Of a stretch of DNA of 64,000 bases, positions 50,501 to 57,490 are shown piece after piece. Origin of the DNA: Lamellibrachia columna (Eukaryota > Annelida > Polychaeta > Sabellida > Siboglinidae); the NCBI GenBank assembly GCA_963662155.1, contig OY759270.1:8586461-8650460 (forward strand), in the 5' to 3' direction. A program made the position numbers and the translations under genes. Numbering within the stretch: position 1 is the stretch's first letter; each line of letters opens with the position of its first letter. The notes beneath the pieces were generated by a model. The model made no database searches and had not been told where the DNA came from. It saw only the letters and a list, made by a program, of their open reading frames with translations.

Positions 50501-53500
50501 GTTGTTAGAAAAAACTCAAAGCTTTAACAAATTATTGGATGTTATTAAACATATTCTGATGGTTATTATTTTAAGTCCTATACATGCACGGTGTCAAAAC
50601 CTTGTTACACTGATGTTTTTCAATTGGAAAACTATCCACATTCAAGGCCAGATATGGCAGCTGCATATGGTATTTTTTATACTGACAATTTTGGCAAACT
50701 TATTTGTCCAATAAGAAAGAGTAGGTCAAGGGGAGTAAAAAAATATGTTGAACTTGTTTAATTCAGACTCCTCATTGTCATGGTAACAAACAAGATGGCT
50801 GTCGTAATGGGAAAATGTAGCATAATTTATGCATGGTCCCCAGCTATTACTACAGCAGATAAGATCACAGTTAGTTCACTGTCATACCTAGACAACTTGA
50901 TATTATGCAATAACAATCTTGCTTTTGTAATTTTAGTAAATTATATACTTTATTTTGAAAAAAAAATATAGTCGAAAAAAAATCCACTGTTTTTTTTATA
51001 AATGCCTTCATTACAAATAAATTAAGCAAGTTATTACAAATATAAGGTTGTTATTGCATGGAGAGAGTAATGCAGAGTATAACAACGTAAACCTGATTAA
51101 CATGACTAATATTATCAGCGTTATACAAATTGACAAAAATGCATTTTCTCTAAATGGGCGTCAAAATTTGAATAACGATTAGACAATGATCAATTAGGAT
51201 TGATAGAACAAATAGGAAGCTATTTTTCCAAATGTGTAACTTGTTCTCATGTCATACACAGGTCACCTGTGCACAGGCTATATTCATGATATGTCCGATT
51301 TCATCATATGATTGGCATTGCACAACAAATGTATTAACTAAATTTGTTAATCTCAGGAACATCCAAGAAAAAACTAGGCAGTAACAAAATCCACAAGACA
51401 AATAAAGTTCCACAACATTCATTCAAATCCACCAGCCTCGTAGGCCGGCCCTTCTTCCTAATCGGCGCTTGGTCTGTGCCACCGTTCTACTCCCAACTTT
51501 GCCGCTGTTCCCAGGAACCGTAGCTGGCATCAGCGGTGTCGCTGACTCATTGTCTGCAGTGTTGACGCACGGCTGCATTTCTGCTGCATTTGGCCGTTTC
51601 GCGCAAAAAATTTCCTATTTGCACATGCATCCCGCAGTTGATGCACTCTCCCTTTCTTTTTCTGCTCAAAAACATGCTTTGTGGAAAATCTGTTCATTCT
51701 GACTCGATCATAACTTTCGTTAGACGCCATTGTTGTTTACACTCAGAAATAGCAACATTGTGCATTGTGAGACCATGTGAGAGACCATTGTGAGAGACCA
51801 TGTGAGATACCATTGTGAGAGACTATGCATCATATACACAAATGTCCGCATCATATATGGAAATATTCAGGTCAATGCAGGTCGTAAGCATAGTGGAGCG
51901 TTGTGACGGTGACGTAGCACAATGCCGAATACCAAATAAGGAGAGTCGGTAGAATCCTGCTTGATGCCCAGAGAATGCAGGTCAAAGGGCGGGGATGTCG
52001 TCTAGACAGGCGGTCAGAGAACAGAAAGGGGAATCTATCTGTACAAGATGGCGTACAGCGAATTTGCGGCAGTGTTGCTAAGGTCTAAACATCACATATT
52101 TTCGAACTTGTTCTCCATTTTGAGAATTAAAATGGGATTATTACTGTATAGGGGCGCACTTTATTCACACATAAAACTGATTTAGAGTTATGTAATTGTT
52201 ATAAGAATGAACTTTATTGATAATTAACACGCAAAGCTATTGGAATACGGTGGAAACAGATTCTGAATATTTTTTTTCAAAGTACAGAATTTTAGCTGTC
52301 ATGTCTGGCCTTAAAGTGCTAGTTCTGGGAGGGGTCTGAGTTGTCTGTTTTGTAAAAATAGATGTCGACAAATGTGAACGGCCCCCAACAGGTTCCGACA
52401 TGAACGAATCCTTGCCCCCCTCACCTGGTCTGCGTGAATGAGCATCATGAATGCATTGCGTTTGCATGAGGCATCCTGTTCGCCTTCCAGGAAGTTGGCG
52501 ATCAATTCTGGTGCATCAGGAATCAGAAACTCAAAGTTCCTGCAAAGTACATAAGCATGACAGAATACACTTCAAATGCACCAATTTTTATTTTTATGTA
52601 TTTTCATTCAGGATGATTTGACTTCCATAACTGAAACCACCAAGACACACATCACTAAAACCATCCATTTGACAACAACACAAAAATAATGAATGTGACG
52701 ATTTGGCACAAACTGAGCTGACTCCAACACAGGAAACTGTAGCACTCTGTCGTACAACAGTTGGTGCCAGATACACAGACTAAGAGTTTGTGAGCAACAG
52801 GTGAAAGCTCTCACCTGTAGATAGTGTAGATAGCCAGGATGGTGTTGCGGCGTACGTATGAGTGTCTGTGCTCCAGACATGCACGTATGGCTGGCATCAG
52901 AGGTTCTAGCAGCTCCGGCTCCTTCAACTTGCACAGGAAGCGCAGCGTCGAGCCTCGGATGAACTCGTTCGGGTGTTGCAGGTCCTTAATGACAACATCA
53001 CATGTAAATTGATGGTTTTTACTTCATATTTATCAGAATTTGCCATTTAATTTAAAGATTTGTAAATATAACTGAACAGTTTCAACTTGACAGGCTTGCA
53101 TGATTGTTGATGTTTTAGAAATTATAAATATATGGTTTTAATTTAATTAATTAATTTAGAATTTATATTTTAAGGATTGAGTAATGTTCCTAGAATTGCA
53201 ATGACACAATAAACATTAACAAAGTTGAAAATAAGCTGATGCCACATGCATTTCCATCCATGATATGTTTTCAGTTTTATATATGCCTTTATATATGTAC
53301 ATGAAGGAATTCAGGGCAAAACAAGATAAATCCTTTTTTTTTATAGAAAAACTCACTTCAGTGTTTCATCCTCAGAATGTGGATGGAAACTTGTACGTGA
53401 TATTGGACTATCTTCAAGCGAAACAATAGGCATGGCATAACTACAATTAAGAATATCATGCCAGTGGTTTAGGAAAACCTTGTTGAACACATCTTAACTT

Positions 53501-55347
53501 CAGTGCCTGTGCCATACTGTTAGATAACCCTACATCATCAGTGTGCTATTCTGGCAATATTCGCTCGCTAAAGTAGATGGTGAGATTTCAAACTAGAAAT
53601 CTGTTTTGAGTGGGGTACCACAGGGATCAGTATTAGGCCCTATATTGTTTTTAATATATATATAAATGATTTGGAAGATGACATATCTAGCAAAGTGCTT
53701 AAATTTGAAGATGGCACAAAAGTATTCAGAAAGGTTACTAATATTACAGATAAACAAAGTTTACAGGATGATCTAGATAAATTAGTTAAATGGTCAGAAA
53801 AATGGCAAATGTTATTAAATTTTGGGAAGTGTAAATGCATACACATAGGACATGGAAACATGGACGAAGAATATAAAATGGGGGATGCTGTACTAGGTAG
53901 AACCACACAAGAAAAGGACTTAGGTATAACATTTAGTGTTGACATGAAAGTTTCAGGGCAATGTGGGATTGCTGCTTTGAAAGGAAATCAAATTCTAGGG
54001 CTAATTAGGAGAGCTATCACGTATAAGGAGAATCAGCTAATTATCTAGACTACATTGGTTCTGTGTATGCTTGCCTCGCTTAATACATCTATGTTACCTC
54101 AATTTCATAGAACTGCGCATGCGCTTATTGGTCGTGCTGGTTAACATGTCAGTCCTCAGTCATTTGGGGAAATGACCAGAATCTCCTTTTAGAATACATT
54201 CTGAGTAAACCGCTGGCGTGATATTCTTGATTTTAGTTGCACGTGTTTAGTTTTTATTATCTGCATAGCCCAAAAACCATGACTTTTGTTTCGCTTTAAG
54301 AATCCAACATCAAAGCAAATGGCAGCAAGGTCTGAAATCTTTAGTGCGGATTTCAATTCTGAAAATTTGGCCATTCAGAAATGTTGCCTGAACAGGCATT
54401 CATCGTGTGTTGCCCTGAAACGTGTGATGACAGTGACATTACGGCCCATACCTTCCTGTAGGCGTCACACACTAGGATCATCTCCTGCATCATCTTGCCA
54501 TCAGCTGTGTACTTGGGCACGACCTCCCAGAAGATGAGCAGCAGCTTCTTGATCGTGTGGTCCTGCTGCGGCATGACAAACCGGATGACAGTCATCAGTA
54601 TGGACTGCATCTTCTCTCCATTCAGTATCATCAAAATGACACGTTTCAGTGCCTCAATCTTTGTGCGTACATCGCTGCCCTCTGTCAACATAAAGTCACA
54701 CAGTGTCCCAGCCCAATCGGAAACACATTTCACCTCTAATCAATCATAAACCATGTTTGTGCAGTAGTGCATGAAACTATTTCAGGAACATTGGAAATGG
54801 AGTGATGGAATTGTTTCATTGTTGCTTCTAAGCAAAATTAGTGGTACACACATTGCAAACTGATCACTATGGAGCCTCAACATACAATATGGTCAAAGGG
54901 CACGTGACATTTAAACTACATTGAACTCCCGCCATAAGGAACATGTTGGGAAATGCCAGAACGGAAATGTCGATGTTGTTCCTTTAAGTGGATGTTCATT
55001 ACATTGGAGGTCCTTATGAGAGGCCATCGTACATATTATTCTGGAAGACATGAAATTATTCGCAAAATACCTAATCATTTATTGGAGGGAAACCAATAGT
55101 CAGACATACATTGAAATATTTCTTTAACCTCACTTTGAGGAGGTGAATAATACAGCAACTTAGTGTTGTCCACTGCAACTCAAACATTTACTGGTAGTTG
55201 TTATTCAGATTGACAAGATAAACCATATTTGCATTAAATAATAACTGAATTCGCACCAAGGTCTAGCTTCAGCTGTATCTCAGTAGGTGGCTCTGCATCT
55301 GTGGGCACGTTGATTAACGTGTAGCATGGCTGCTCGGCAAAACTCAT
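33271..55347 (-). CDS. COPB1: Coatomer subunit beta (beta-COP), 22 coding exons, 953 aa
   Basis: Beta-COP is a subunit of the COPI coat. It sits in the adaptor-like subcomplex recruited by Arf1-GTP to Golgi membranes for retrograde transport (family knowledge). The N-terminal two-thirds is an adaptin-type helical repeat domain (residues about 1-535), followed by the beta-COP C domain and an appendage platform (from about 810). Splicing the 22 exons given here yields 2862 nt, 953 codons plus stop, the same length as human COPB1. Landmarks: CYTLINVP near the start, [55 protein letters not shown]. All introns are GT-AG except one GC-AG after exon 8. The C-terminus ends KKAKQ instead of KKTSI. 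Tandem arrays occupy many introns and several include splice sites. Start ATG chosen by homology; a stretch of 10 nt lies between the acceptor and it. Confidence 0.97.
33331..34120 (-). other. COPB1 last intron, no element recognised
   Basis: AT-rich in its upstream half; nothing assigned until the SINE at 34125. Confidence 0.45.
34125..34362 (-). mobile_element. tRNA-derived SINE (family B), 17 bp from the COPB1 donor
   Basis: Minus-strand head AGCAGTGGTCTAATGGTTTC and a perfect B-box GGTTCGATTCC (34306-34316), then a body with GGTCCCTTCTACCTGGTGTC and TATGCCAGGGGAACG. Its 5' end is about 17 bp downstream of the splice donor of the 34379-34531 exon, in sense orientation. A second copy is at 55.7-55.98 kb. 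Confidence 0.85.
34379..34531 (-). CDS. COPB1: COPB1 exon, residues 884-934
   Basis: Acceptor CATTTACAG, donor CAG|GTAGGC. Encodes the end of the appendage, including [20 protein letters not shown]. Confidence 0.96.
34949..35184 (-). CDS. COPB1: COPB1 exon 21, residues about 805-883
   Basis: Acceptor GGTTGCAG|TATATG, donor AAG|GTAAAC. Encodes the conserved [14 protein letters not shown] and [11 protein letters not shown] segments. The acceptor is duplicated 51 bp upstream (see separate entry). Confidence 0.96.
35181..35284 (-). repeat. 51-bp tandem duplication of the exon 21 splice acceptor
   Basis: Two almost perfect 51-bp copies, each with GGTTGCAG|TATATG, so the acceptor and six exon bases are duplicated. 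The distal acceptor would give exon end 35235. It adds 51 nt in frame, but the fifth added codon is followed by TAA, so its use would truncate the protein. Confidence 0.93.
35462..35581 (-). CDS. COPB1: COPB1 exon 20
   Basis: Acceptor GTCTGTCTGCAG, donor ATCG|GTGAGC, phase 1 at both ends. Encodes [11 protein letters not shown] and [13 protein letters not shown]. Confidence 0.96.
35590..35852 (-). repeat. About 20-bp minisatellite abutting the exon 20 acceptor
   Basis: Imperfect GTGACACAGACAGGACTATG units run up to within a few bases of the exon 20 acceptor. On the transcript strand they read CCTGTCTGTGTCACC, which supplies the pyrimidine tract. Same unit as 14605-14725. Confidence 0.88.
35945..36184 (-). 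repeat. About 22-bp minisatellite containing the exon 19 splice donor, about 11 units
   Basis: Transcript-strand unit GTCAGTGTCTATAAACACAG; the genuine donor is CTAG|GTCAGTGTC. Most units repeat AG|GTCAGTGTC, so donor-like sites recur every 20-22 bp into the intron. Confidence 0.9.
36184..36328 (-). CDS. COPB1: COPB1 exon 19, residues 717-764
   Basis: Acceptor TTTTTTCAG, donor CTAG|GTCAGT, phase 1. Encodes [20 protein letters not shown]. Confidence 0.96.
36820..36990 (+). repeat. Dispersed repeat family D, copy with unexpanded GGTGGAGAC segment
   Basis: Contains GGAGACGGGTGGTGGAGACA and then GTGAAGTGGGATCAGTGA and GGGACTTCAGGGACAGAGGA. The same order appears at 42650-42840, where the GGTGGAGAC segment has become a 1.5-kb array. 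Confidence 0.65.
37011..37097 (-). CDS. COPB1: COPB1 exon 18, residues 688-716
   Basis: Acceptor TGCCTTTTAG, donor AGG|GTACGT. Moderately diverged linker segment, in phase. Confidence 0.93.
37120..37705. repeat. About 42-bp minisatellite (TACTACATGTTACTACCATA type), about 14 copies
   Basis: Begins about 25 bp from the exon 18 acceptor. Units alternate between AATACACACTACT and AACATATACTACT ends. Confidence 0.92.
37842..37931 (-). CDS. COPB1: COPB1 exon 17, residues 658-687
   Basis: Acceptor TGTTTGCAG, donor GAG|GTGGGC. Encodes [17 protein letters not shown]. Confidence 0.95.
38249..38404 (-). CDS. COPB1: COPB1 exon 16, residues 606-657
   Basis: Acceptor TTACGTCAG, donor AAG|GTGGGT. Encodes [10 protein letters not shown] onward. 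Confidence 0.95.
38574..38640. repeat. 29-bp tandem duplication
   Basis: Two copies of TGTTTCTGATGACCCACACT plus GTTATGCAA, identical. An early-stage array. Confidence 0.85.
39123..39194 (-). CDS. COPB1: COPB1 exon 15, residues 582-605
   Basis: Acceptor TGTCTGCAG, donor AAG|GTGGGT. Encodes [13 protein letters not shown]. Confidence 0.95.
39453..40680. mobile_element. Non-autonomous hAT-like DNA transposon (about 1.23 kb)
   Basis: Left end CAGCGTTCGAATTTAGTGGG; right end, inverted, CAGGGATAGAATTTAGCC and then TTAGTGGGGG. GCAAG flanks both sides (39448-39452, 40681-40685). No transposase frame. Ends resemble those of the 20284-21081 element but the insides differ. In COPB1 intron 14. Confidence 0.65.
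40738..40858 (-). CDS. COPB1: COPB1 exon 14
   Basis: Acceptor TTTTCCTTAG, donor AAT|GTGAGT, phase 2 to 0. Encodes [20 protein letters not shown]. Confidence 0.96.
41156..42722 (+). repeat. 13-bp G-rich minisatellite, about 120 copies
   Basis: Unit GACGGGTGGTGGA with third-block variants (GGAGGA, GGGGGA, GGTGTA). In COPB1 intron 13, starting about 140 bp after the exon 13 donor. GGG-T-GGGGG stretches could form G-quadruplexes on the template strand. Proline-rich minus-strand frames (up to 623 codons) are artefacts, apart from the true exon 13 at the start of one. Confidence 0.96.
42650..42845 (+). repeat. Dispersed repeat family D, copy bearing the 13-bp array
   Basis: Contains GGCAGTGAAACAGGATCAAT and CGGCCTTCAGGGACAAAGAG, matching 36.88-36.98 kb and the minus strand near 8.7 kb. 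The 13-bp array is an expansion of the G-rich part of this element. Confidence 0.6.
42862..43028 (-). CDS. COPB1: COPB1 exon 13
   Basis: Acceptor CCGTGTAG, donor GAACG|GTCTGT, phase 0 to 2. Encodes the acidic, charged linker with [10 protein letters not shown] and then [15 protein letters not shown]. Confidence 0.95.
43373..43640. repeat. About 33-bp minisatellite (AACCCTTCCCATCTACACCT type), about eight copies
   Basis: Imperfect units with ACCATCAAGGTTT, ending about 35 bp from the exon 12 donor. Confidence 0.88.
43674..43770 (-). CDS. COPB1: COPB1 exon 12
   Basis: Acceptor GGTTGCAG, donor GAC|GTGAGT. Encodes [13 protein letters not shown]. Confidence 0.96.
44095..44240 (-). CDS. COPB1: COPB1 exon 11
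   Basis: Acceptor GTTTCAG, donor TCAA|GTACGT, phase 0 to 2. Encodes LMEFLSD and [14 protein letters not shown]. Confidence 0.96.
44480..44625 (+). repeat. Dispersed repeat family C, copy 4
   Basis: Contains TTTGCAATGCAGTGTTTTCT, CCAAGTTATGTAATCTTCAT and GTGCTTCCTGGGAAATATAT, matching the minus strand of 16.46-16.59 kb. Confidence 0.6.
44838..45412 (-). repeat. 37-bp minisatellite carrying the exon 10 splice donor, about 16 copies
   Basis: Plus-strand unit GGACATGGACAGAACTACTC, ACAACAGGGATGACGGT. On the transcript strand each unit reads GTCATCCCTGTT|GTGAGTAG, exactly the 3' end of exon 10 plus its donor. Two units are shortened. The array starts at the real junction and extends about 550 bp into the intron. 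Confidence 0.96.
45393..45539 (-). CDS. COPB1: COPB1 exon 10, residues 356-404
   Basis: Acceptor TTCCAACAG, donor CCTGTT|GTGAGT, phase 0. Ends in VIPV. Use of any downstream copy of the donor shifts the frame by 37 nt or reads into TAG within about 50 nt. Confidence 0.95.
45615..45647. repeat. Short (TA)n
   Basis: About 33 bp of TA, once interrupted. Confidence 0.85.
45655..46060 (+). other. COPB1 intron 9 segment with a 122-codon frame
   Basis: An open frame at 45666-46034 (plus, opposite to COPB1) with no family I recognise. It could be a transposon relic. No function assigned. Confidence 0.25.
46205..46312 (-). CDS. COPB1: COPB1 exon 9, residues 320-355
   Basis: Acceptor GTATCGCAG, donor GAG|GTTTGT. 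Encodes [20 protein letters not shown] onward, nearly identical to vertebrates. Confidence 0.97.
46548..46712. repeat. About 36-bp minisatellite, four to five copies
   Basis: Unit ACACCTTAGTCCACCTCACT, ATCCTCACTCAAGCTA, in COPB1 intron 8. Confidence 0.92.
46897..47016 (-). CDS. COPB1: COPB1 exon 8, residues 280-319, with GC donor
   Basis: Acceptor TATTGTAG. The junction to exon 9 (HEKVLQ|DLVM) requires the donor CAG|GCACGT at 46891-46896, a GC-AG intron. The nearest GT would insert 4 nt and break the frame. Confidence 0.94.
47052..47188. repeat. 13-bp minisatellite (ATGACTACTTCTC), about ten copies
   Basis: Begins about 35 bp upstream of the exon 8 acceptor in COPB1 intron 7. Confidence 0.92.
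47310..47712 (+). mobile_element. LINE reverse-transcriptase C-terminal fragment interrupted by (TA)n
   Basis: Plus-strand translation [33 protein letters not shown], then the TA tract, then [19 protein letters not shown]. This is the conserved region after the RT domain of non-LTR elements. The microsatellite grew inside it. Inactive. Confidence 0.8.
47453..47558. repeat. (TA)n microsatellite
   Basis: About 105 bp of TA with one TTTACA interruption, inside the LINE fragment. Confidence 0.95.
47821..47958 (-). CDS. COPB1: COPB1 exon 7, residues 234-279
   Basis: Acceptor TGTTACAG, donor AAG|GTATGT. Encodes [20 protein letters not shown]. Confidence 0.97.
48312..48404 (-). CDS. COPB1: COPB1 exon 6, residues 203-233
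   Basis: Acceptor GTGATTGTAG, donor AAG|GTACGT. Encodes [15 protein letters not shown]. The intron upstream of it is filled by the 30-bp array right up to the acceptor. Confidence 0.96.
48406..50240 (-). repeat. 30-bp minisatellite ending at the exon 6 acceptor, about 61 copies
   Basis: Plus-strand unit GAGATTCAGGGACTGACTGG, TAACATCAAG; ACCGG/ACTGG/ATCGG and GAG/TAG variants recur in blocks, showing higher-order duplication. The copies nearest exon 6 are most diverged. Open frames on both strands come from the 30-bp period. Confidence 0.97.
50241..52424 (-). other. COPB1 intron 5, distal part
   Basis: Mostly AT-rich and unassigned, with one GC-richer, possibly once-coding block at 51430-51730 (separate entry). 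Confidence 0.45.
51430..51735 (-). pseudogene. Possible remnant coding segment of unknown family
   Basis: Minus strand from ATG at 51730 gives a 66-codon basic frame ([20 protein letters not shown] and on). It ends in a stop, and an adjacent frame stays open ([16 protein letters not shown]) to about 51430, suggesting a frameshifted relic. GC content is higher than around it. Family not recognised; could be transposon-derived. Confidence 0.3.
52425..52539 (-). CDS. COPB1: COPB1 exon 5
   Basis: Acceptor ACTTTGCAG, donor CAG|GTGAGG, phase 2 to 0. Encodes [17 protein letters not shown]. Confidence 0.97.
52815..52984 (-). CDS. COPB1: COPB1 exon 4
   Basis: Acceptor TGTCATTAAG (weak pyrimidine tract), donor TACAG|GTGAGA, phase 0 to 2. 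Encodes [19 protein letters not shown]. Confidence 0.96.
53575..54048 (+). mobile_element. Dead CR1-like LINE fragment
   Basis: Plus-strand translation [12 protein letters not shown], then [12 protein letters not shown] and [16 protein letters not shown], closely parallels the LINE at 60.6 kb. The catalytic FADD is FEDG here, and an early stop and a frameshift are present. In COPB1 intron 3. Confidence 0.88.
54452..54681 (-). CDS. COPB1: COPB1 exon 3
   Basis: Acceptor TGTTGACAG, donor AAG|GTATGG, phase 1 to 0. Encodes [15 protein letters not shown] and [18 protein letters not shown]. Confidence 0.97.
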
Positions 55348-55357
55348 TTTGATGTAT
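55257..55357 (-). CDS. COPB1: COPB1 exon 2, with start codon
   Basis: Acceptor ATATTTTTAG at 55358; ATG at 55347-55345; donor CTTG|GTGCGA, phase 1. Encodes [20 protein letters not shown] onward. Confidence 0.95.
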
Positions 55358-55689
55358 CTAAAAATATGCACAAACACATTTACATGAAATTGAACTTCAT
55401 CTGAAACTAAACAGGCTTCAAATGTCAACAAAGGTAAAATTCAAAACTGTAGCCAGACCTGCAGAATCAGAGTGATTTATTTACAGTGTAATTAATGTCT
55501 GTGCACAGTATGGATAGAAGAACAGATGGGTTATTGTACAGGTTATATCCCACCCCTTCTTGTCAAAAAGGCACACACTGCCTGTCAGTCTGAATTTCTG
55601 AAAAGTTGATGCATGACGCTCCAACAGGAGTAGGCTGAACATGCATTGACATTGCTTGATGTTTGAGGAGATACTCCCTTTAGCCTCTA

Positions 55690-55985
55690 CAGCTGATCAC
55701 AGCTAAACTGGGAGGTAGTGTAGTGAGTTTAGAGATTGAGATCACCAGCTCTATGAGGTGCACTGAGTCGACAACAGGTTTTTTCCATTTCCCTGTGTGG
55801 GATCTGTTACTTCCCCTGGCATAGACACCAGATAGAAGGGACCAACAGCTTTTAGTCTCTTCCAAAAGACACAGGCAAAGTGGAGTTAATCAAATTGCCC
55901 AAGTTTTGAAATGGCAGCAGGTTGTTTCCCTTCACTGAAACTCACTACCACATGACCACCGCACCCGGCATTGCGTGTCATTTCG
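55690..55985 (-). mobile_element. tRNA-derived SINE (family B), second copy
   Basis: Minus strand shares GGTCCCTTCTATCTGGTGTC, TATGCCAGGGGAA and TGCCATTTCAAAACTTGGGC with 34125-34362. The head (GTGCGGTGGTCATGTGGTAG) is degenerate and its B-box is lost. Confidence 0.8.
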
Positions 55986-56040
55986 ACAAGATGAAGTTGG
56001 GAAAAAACCGGTGTGGCAATCTGCATTTCTATACATACAG

Positions 56041-57216
56041 TCTAGGCTAACACTGGGCTTAAAATCTGTTTAGCCAATTTGGCTAAAGGTTCAAATTTTG
56101 TTTAGCCAAATGAGATTTTGTTTAGCCATTTTTTTAGCAGACACTAAGATGGCAAAACGTCAAAATGCAAAACATGACATAAAATAGTGTGTTAAGGCCT
56201 AGTAAAAAAAGAAACTAGTTTCGTGTCCCCGCCCACTTCCTTTTTTATCTCTGGCTCCTTTTTTATTTACTATTGAAAAAGACTATTTTAAAGTTTTTTC
56301 GGTAATGTGAAGAAATCTTTGTCCAAAACTTGATATATGAAGTACTGTTATACTCTTTCAGTTCACTTGTTATTCATCATACAAGGTGTAGGGATGTATG
56401 TGCATTTGACAGTCTCAAATAAGATTCGAATGATGATGCCTTGCATTAAATAGTCTTTAGGCAGATTCATGAAACCATGGTCAAACCTACACATGACATT
56501 CATATATATACATTCAACATTGCGTTTGCTTCTTGTTTGTTTCTGGTTAATTTAAGTAGTTTTCTTGTGTAACAGGTATATTGTGCCATGTTACATTTAC
56601 GTAAATGTTTCTATTCATCTTCCATACCCACTAAAAAGTAATGTATTTGATAATGCAATGGCAGGCTATATAGTAATATACATCACTAGCATGTTTCATA
56701 TTGCATCAAAAAAACTACAGCTTGTCAACCACAGTGAGCATCTAAGACATGGCGGCCATCTTCGAAACTAATAGCAAAAAATTCATAAATAGTAAATAAT
56801 AAGAGCCTCTCTCTTCCTTAAAAAAGTCTGGACAAGAAACTAGTTTCTTTTTTACTAGGCCTAATATACAAACTTTGCAGCGAAAGACGTGGCTTTTGCA
56901 TATAGTGAATAAGCCACGCAAAATGTACAAACCAATCCGCTTTGATCAAACGTGGCTACGTCGTTTTCTTTCGTTTCTTTCCGCCGAAGTACATTTACGA
57001 ATCATCTTACCAATAACAAATTGAAAAACTGCGAGGAAGTGAGCTCCCACATTTTACAGGTTATCATATTATTATTTTGAGGCTGCCAACAACAGGACGC
57101 AAACTTTCGCTGGGAGCAATTAAATCATTGGCTTATGGCCGGGCAATTACAGATTAGAAATTCCATGGGTGGCGGGAAGCTATAGCGCAATTGGCGATCG
57201 CCAGCACTAGCCTAGA
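56041..57216. mobile_element. Possible outer DNA transposon with nested insertion
   Basis: TCTAGGCTAACACTGGG at the left and the inverse of TCTAGGCTAGTGCTGGC at the right, flanked by CAG on both sides. The Harbinger-like element at 56196-56861 would lie inside. The terminal match is 13 of 17, so chance is not excluded. Confidence 0.3.
56196..56861. mobile_element. Harbinger-like MITE (666 bp)
   Basis: Terminal inverted repeats of about 30 bp starting GGCCTAGTAAAAAA and containing GAAACTAGTTTC, with a TAA duplication at 56193-56195 and 56862-56864. A 3-bp TAA/TTA target and GG start fit PIF/Harbinger. No transposase frame. Confidence 0.78.
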
Positions 57217-57318
57217 CAGTAAACATAGAAAAAGTTAGTTAGTCTGATTATACCAGACGAACGTCGACCGTGTCCCAGGCCTGGTCCGACACAGGCACAG
57301 GAGGTAGTGTCAACTCAC

Positions 57319-57490
57319 CGACACTAGGCCGGGGTGTCATGTGGAAATGGGTTAAATCATCCGCCTGGCACGGAGTACCAAAGCAAATTTTAAATGTTGT
57401 ACGCTAACACCAAGGCGGCTCTTGTACTCAGCAAAATCAAAACAAAGCAATCGTCGAGATGGCGAAAGGACAGCGGCGGGTGACATTTTG
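57319..57490 (-). promoter_or_regulatory. COPB1: Putative COPB1 non-coding exon 1 and promoter
   Basis: On the minus strand a strong donor GTCG|GTGAGT ends at 57319. Upstream lies a CpG-containing region with a YY1-like ATGGCG at 57459-57464 (plus). The coding exon 2 has an acceptor before its ATG, so a 5' non-coding exon must exist; this is the best candidate. The transcription start is not known. Confidence 0.4.
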
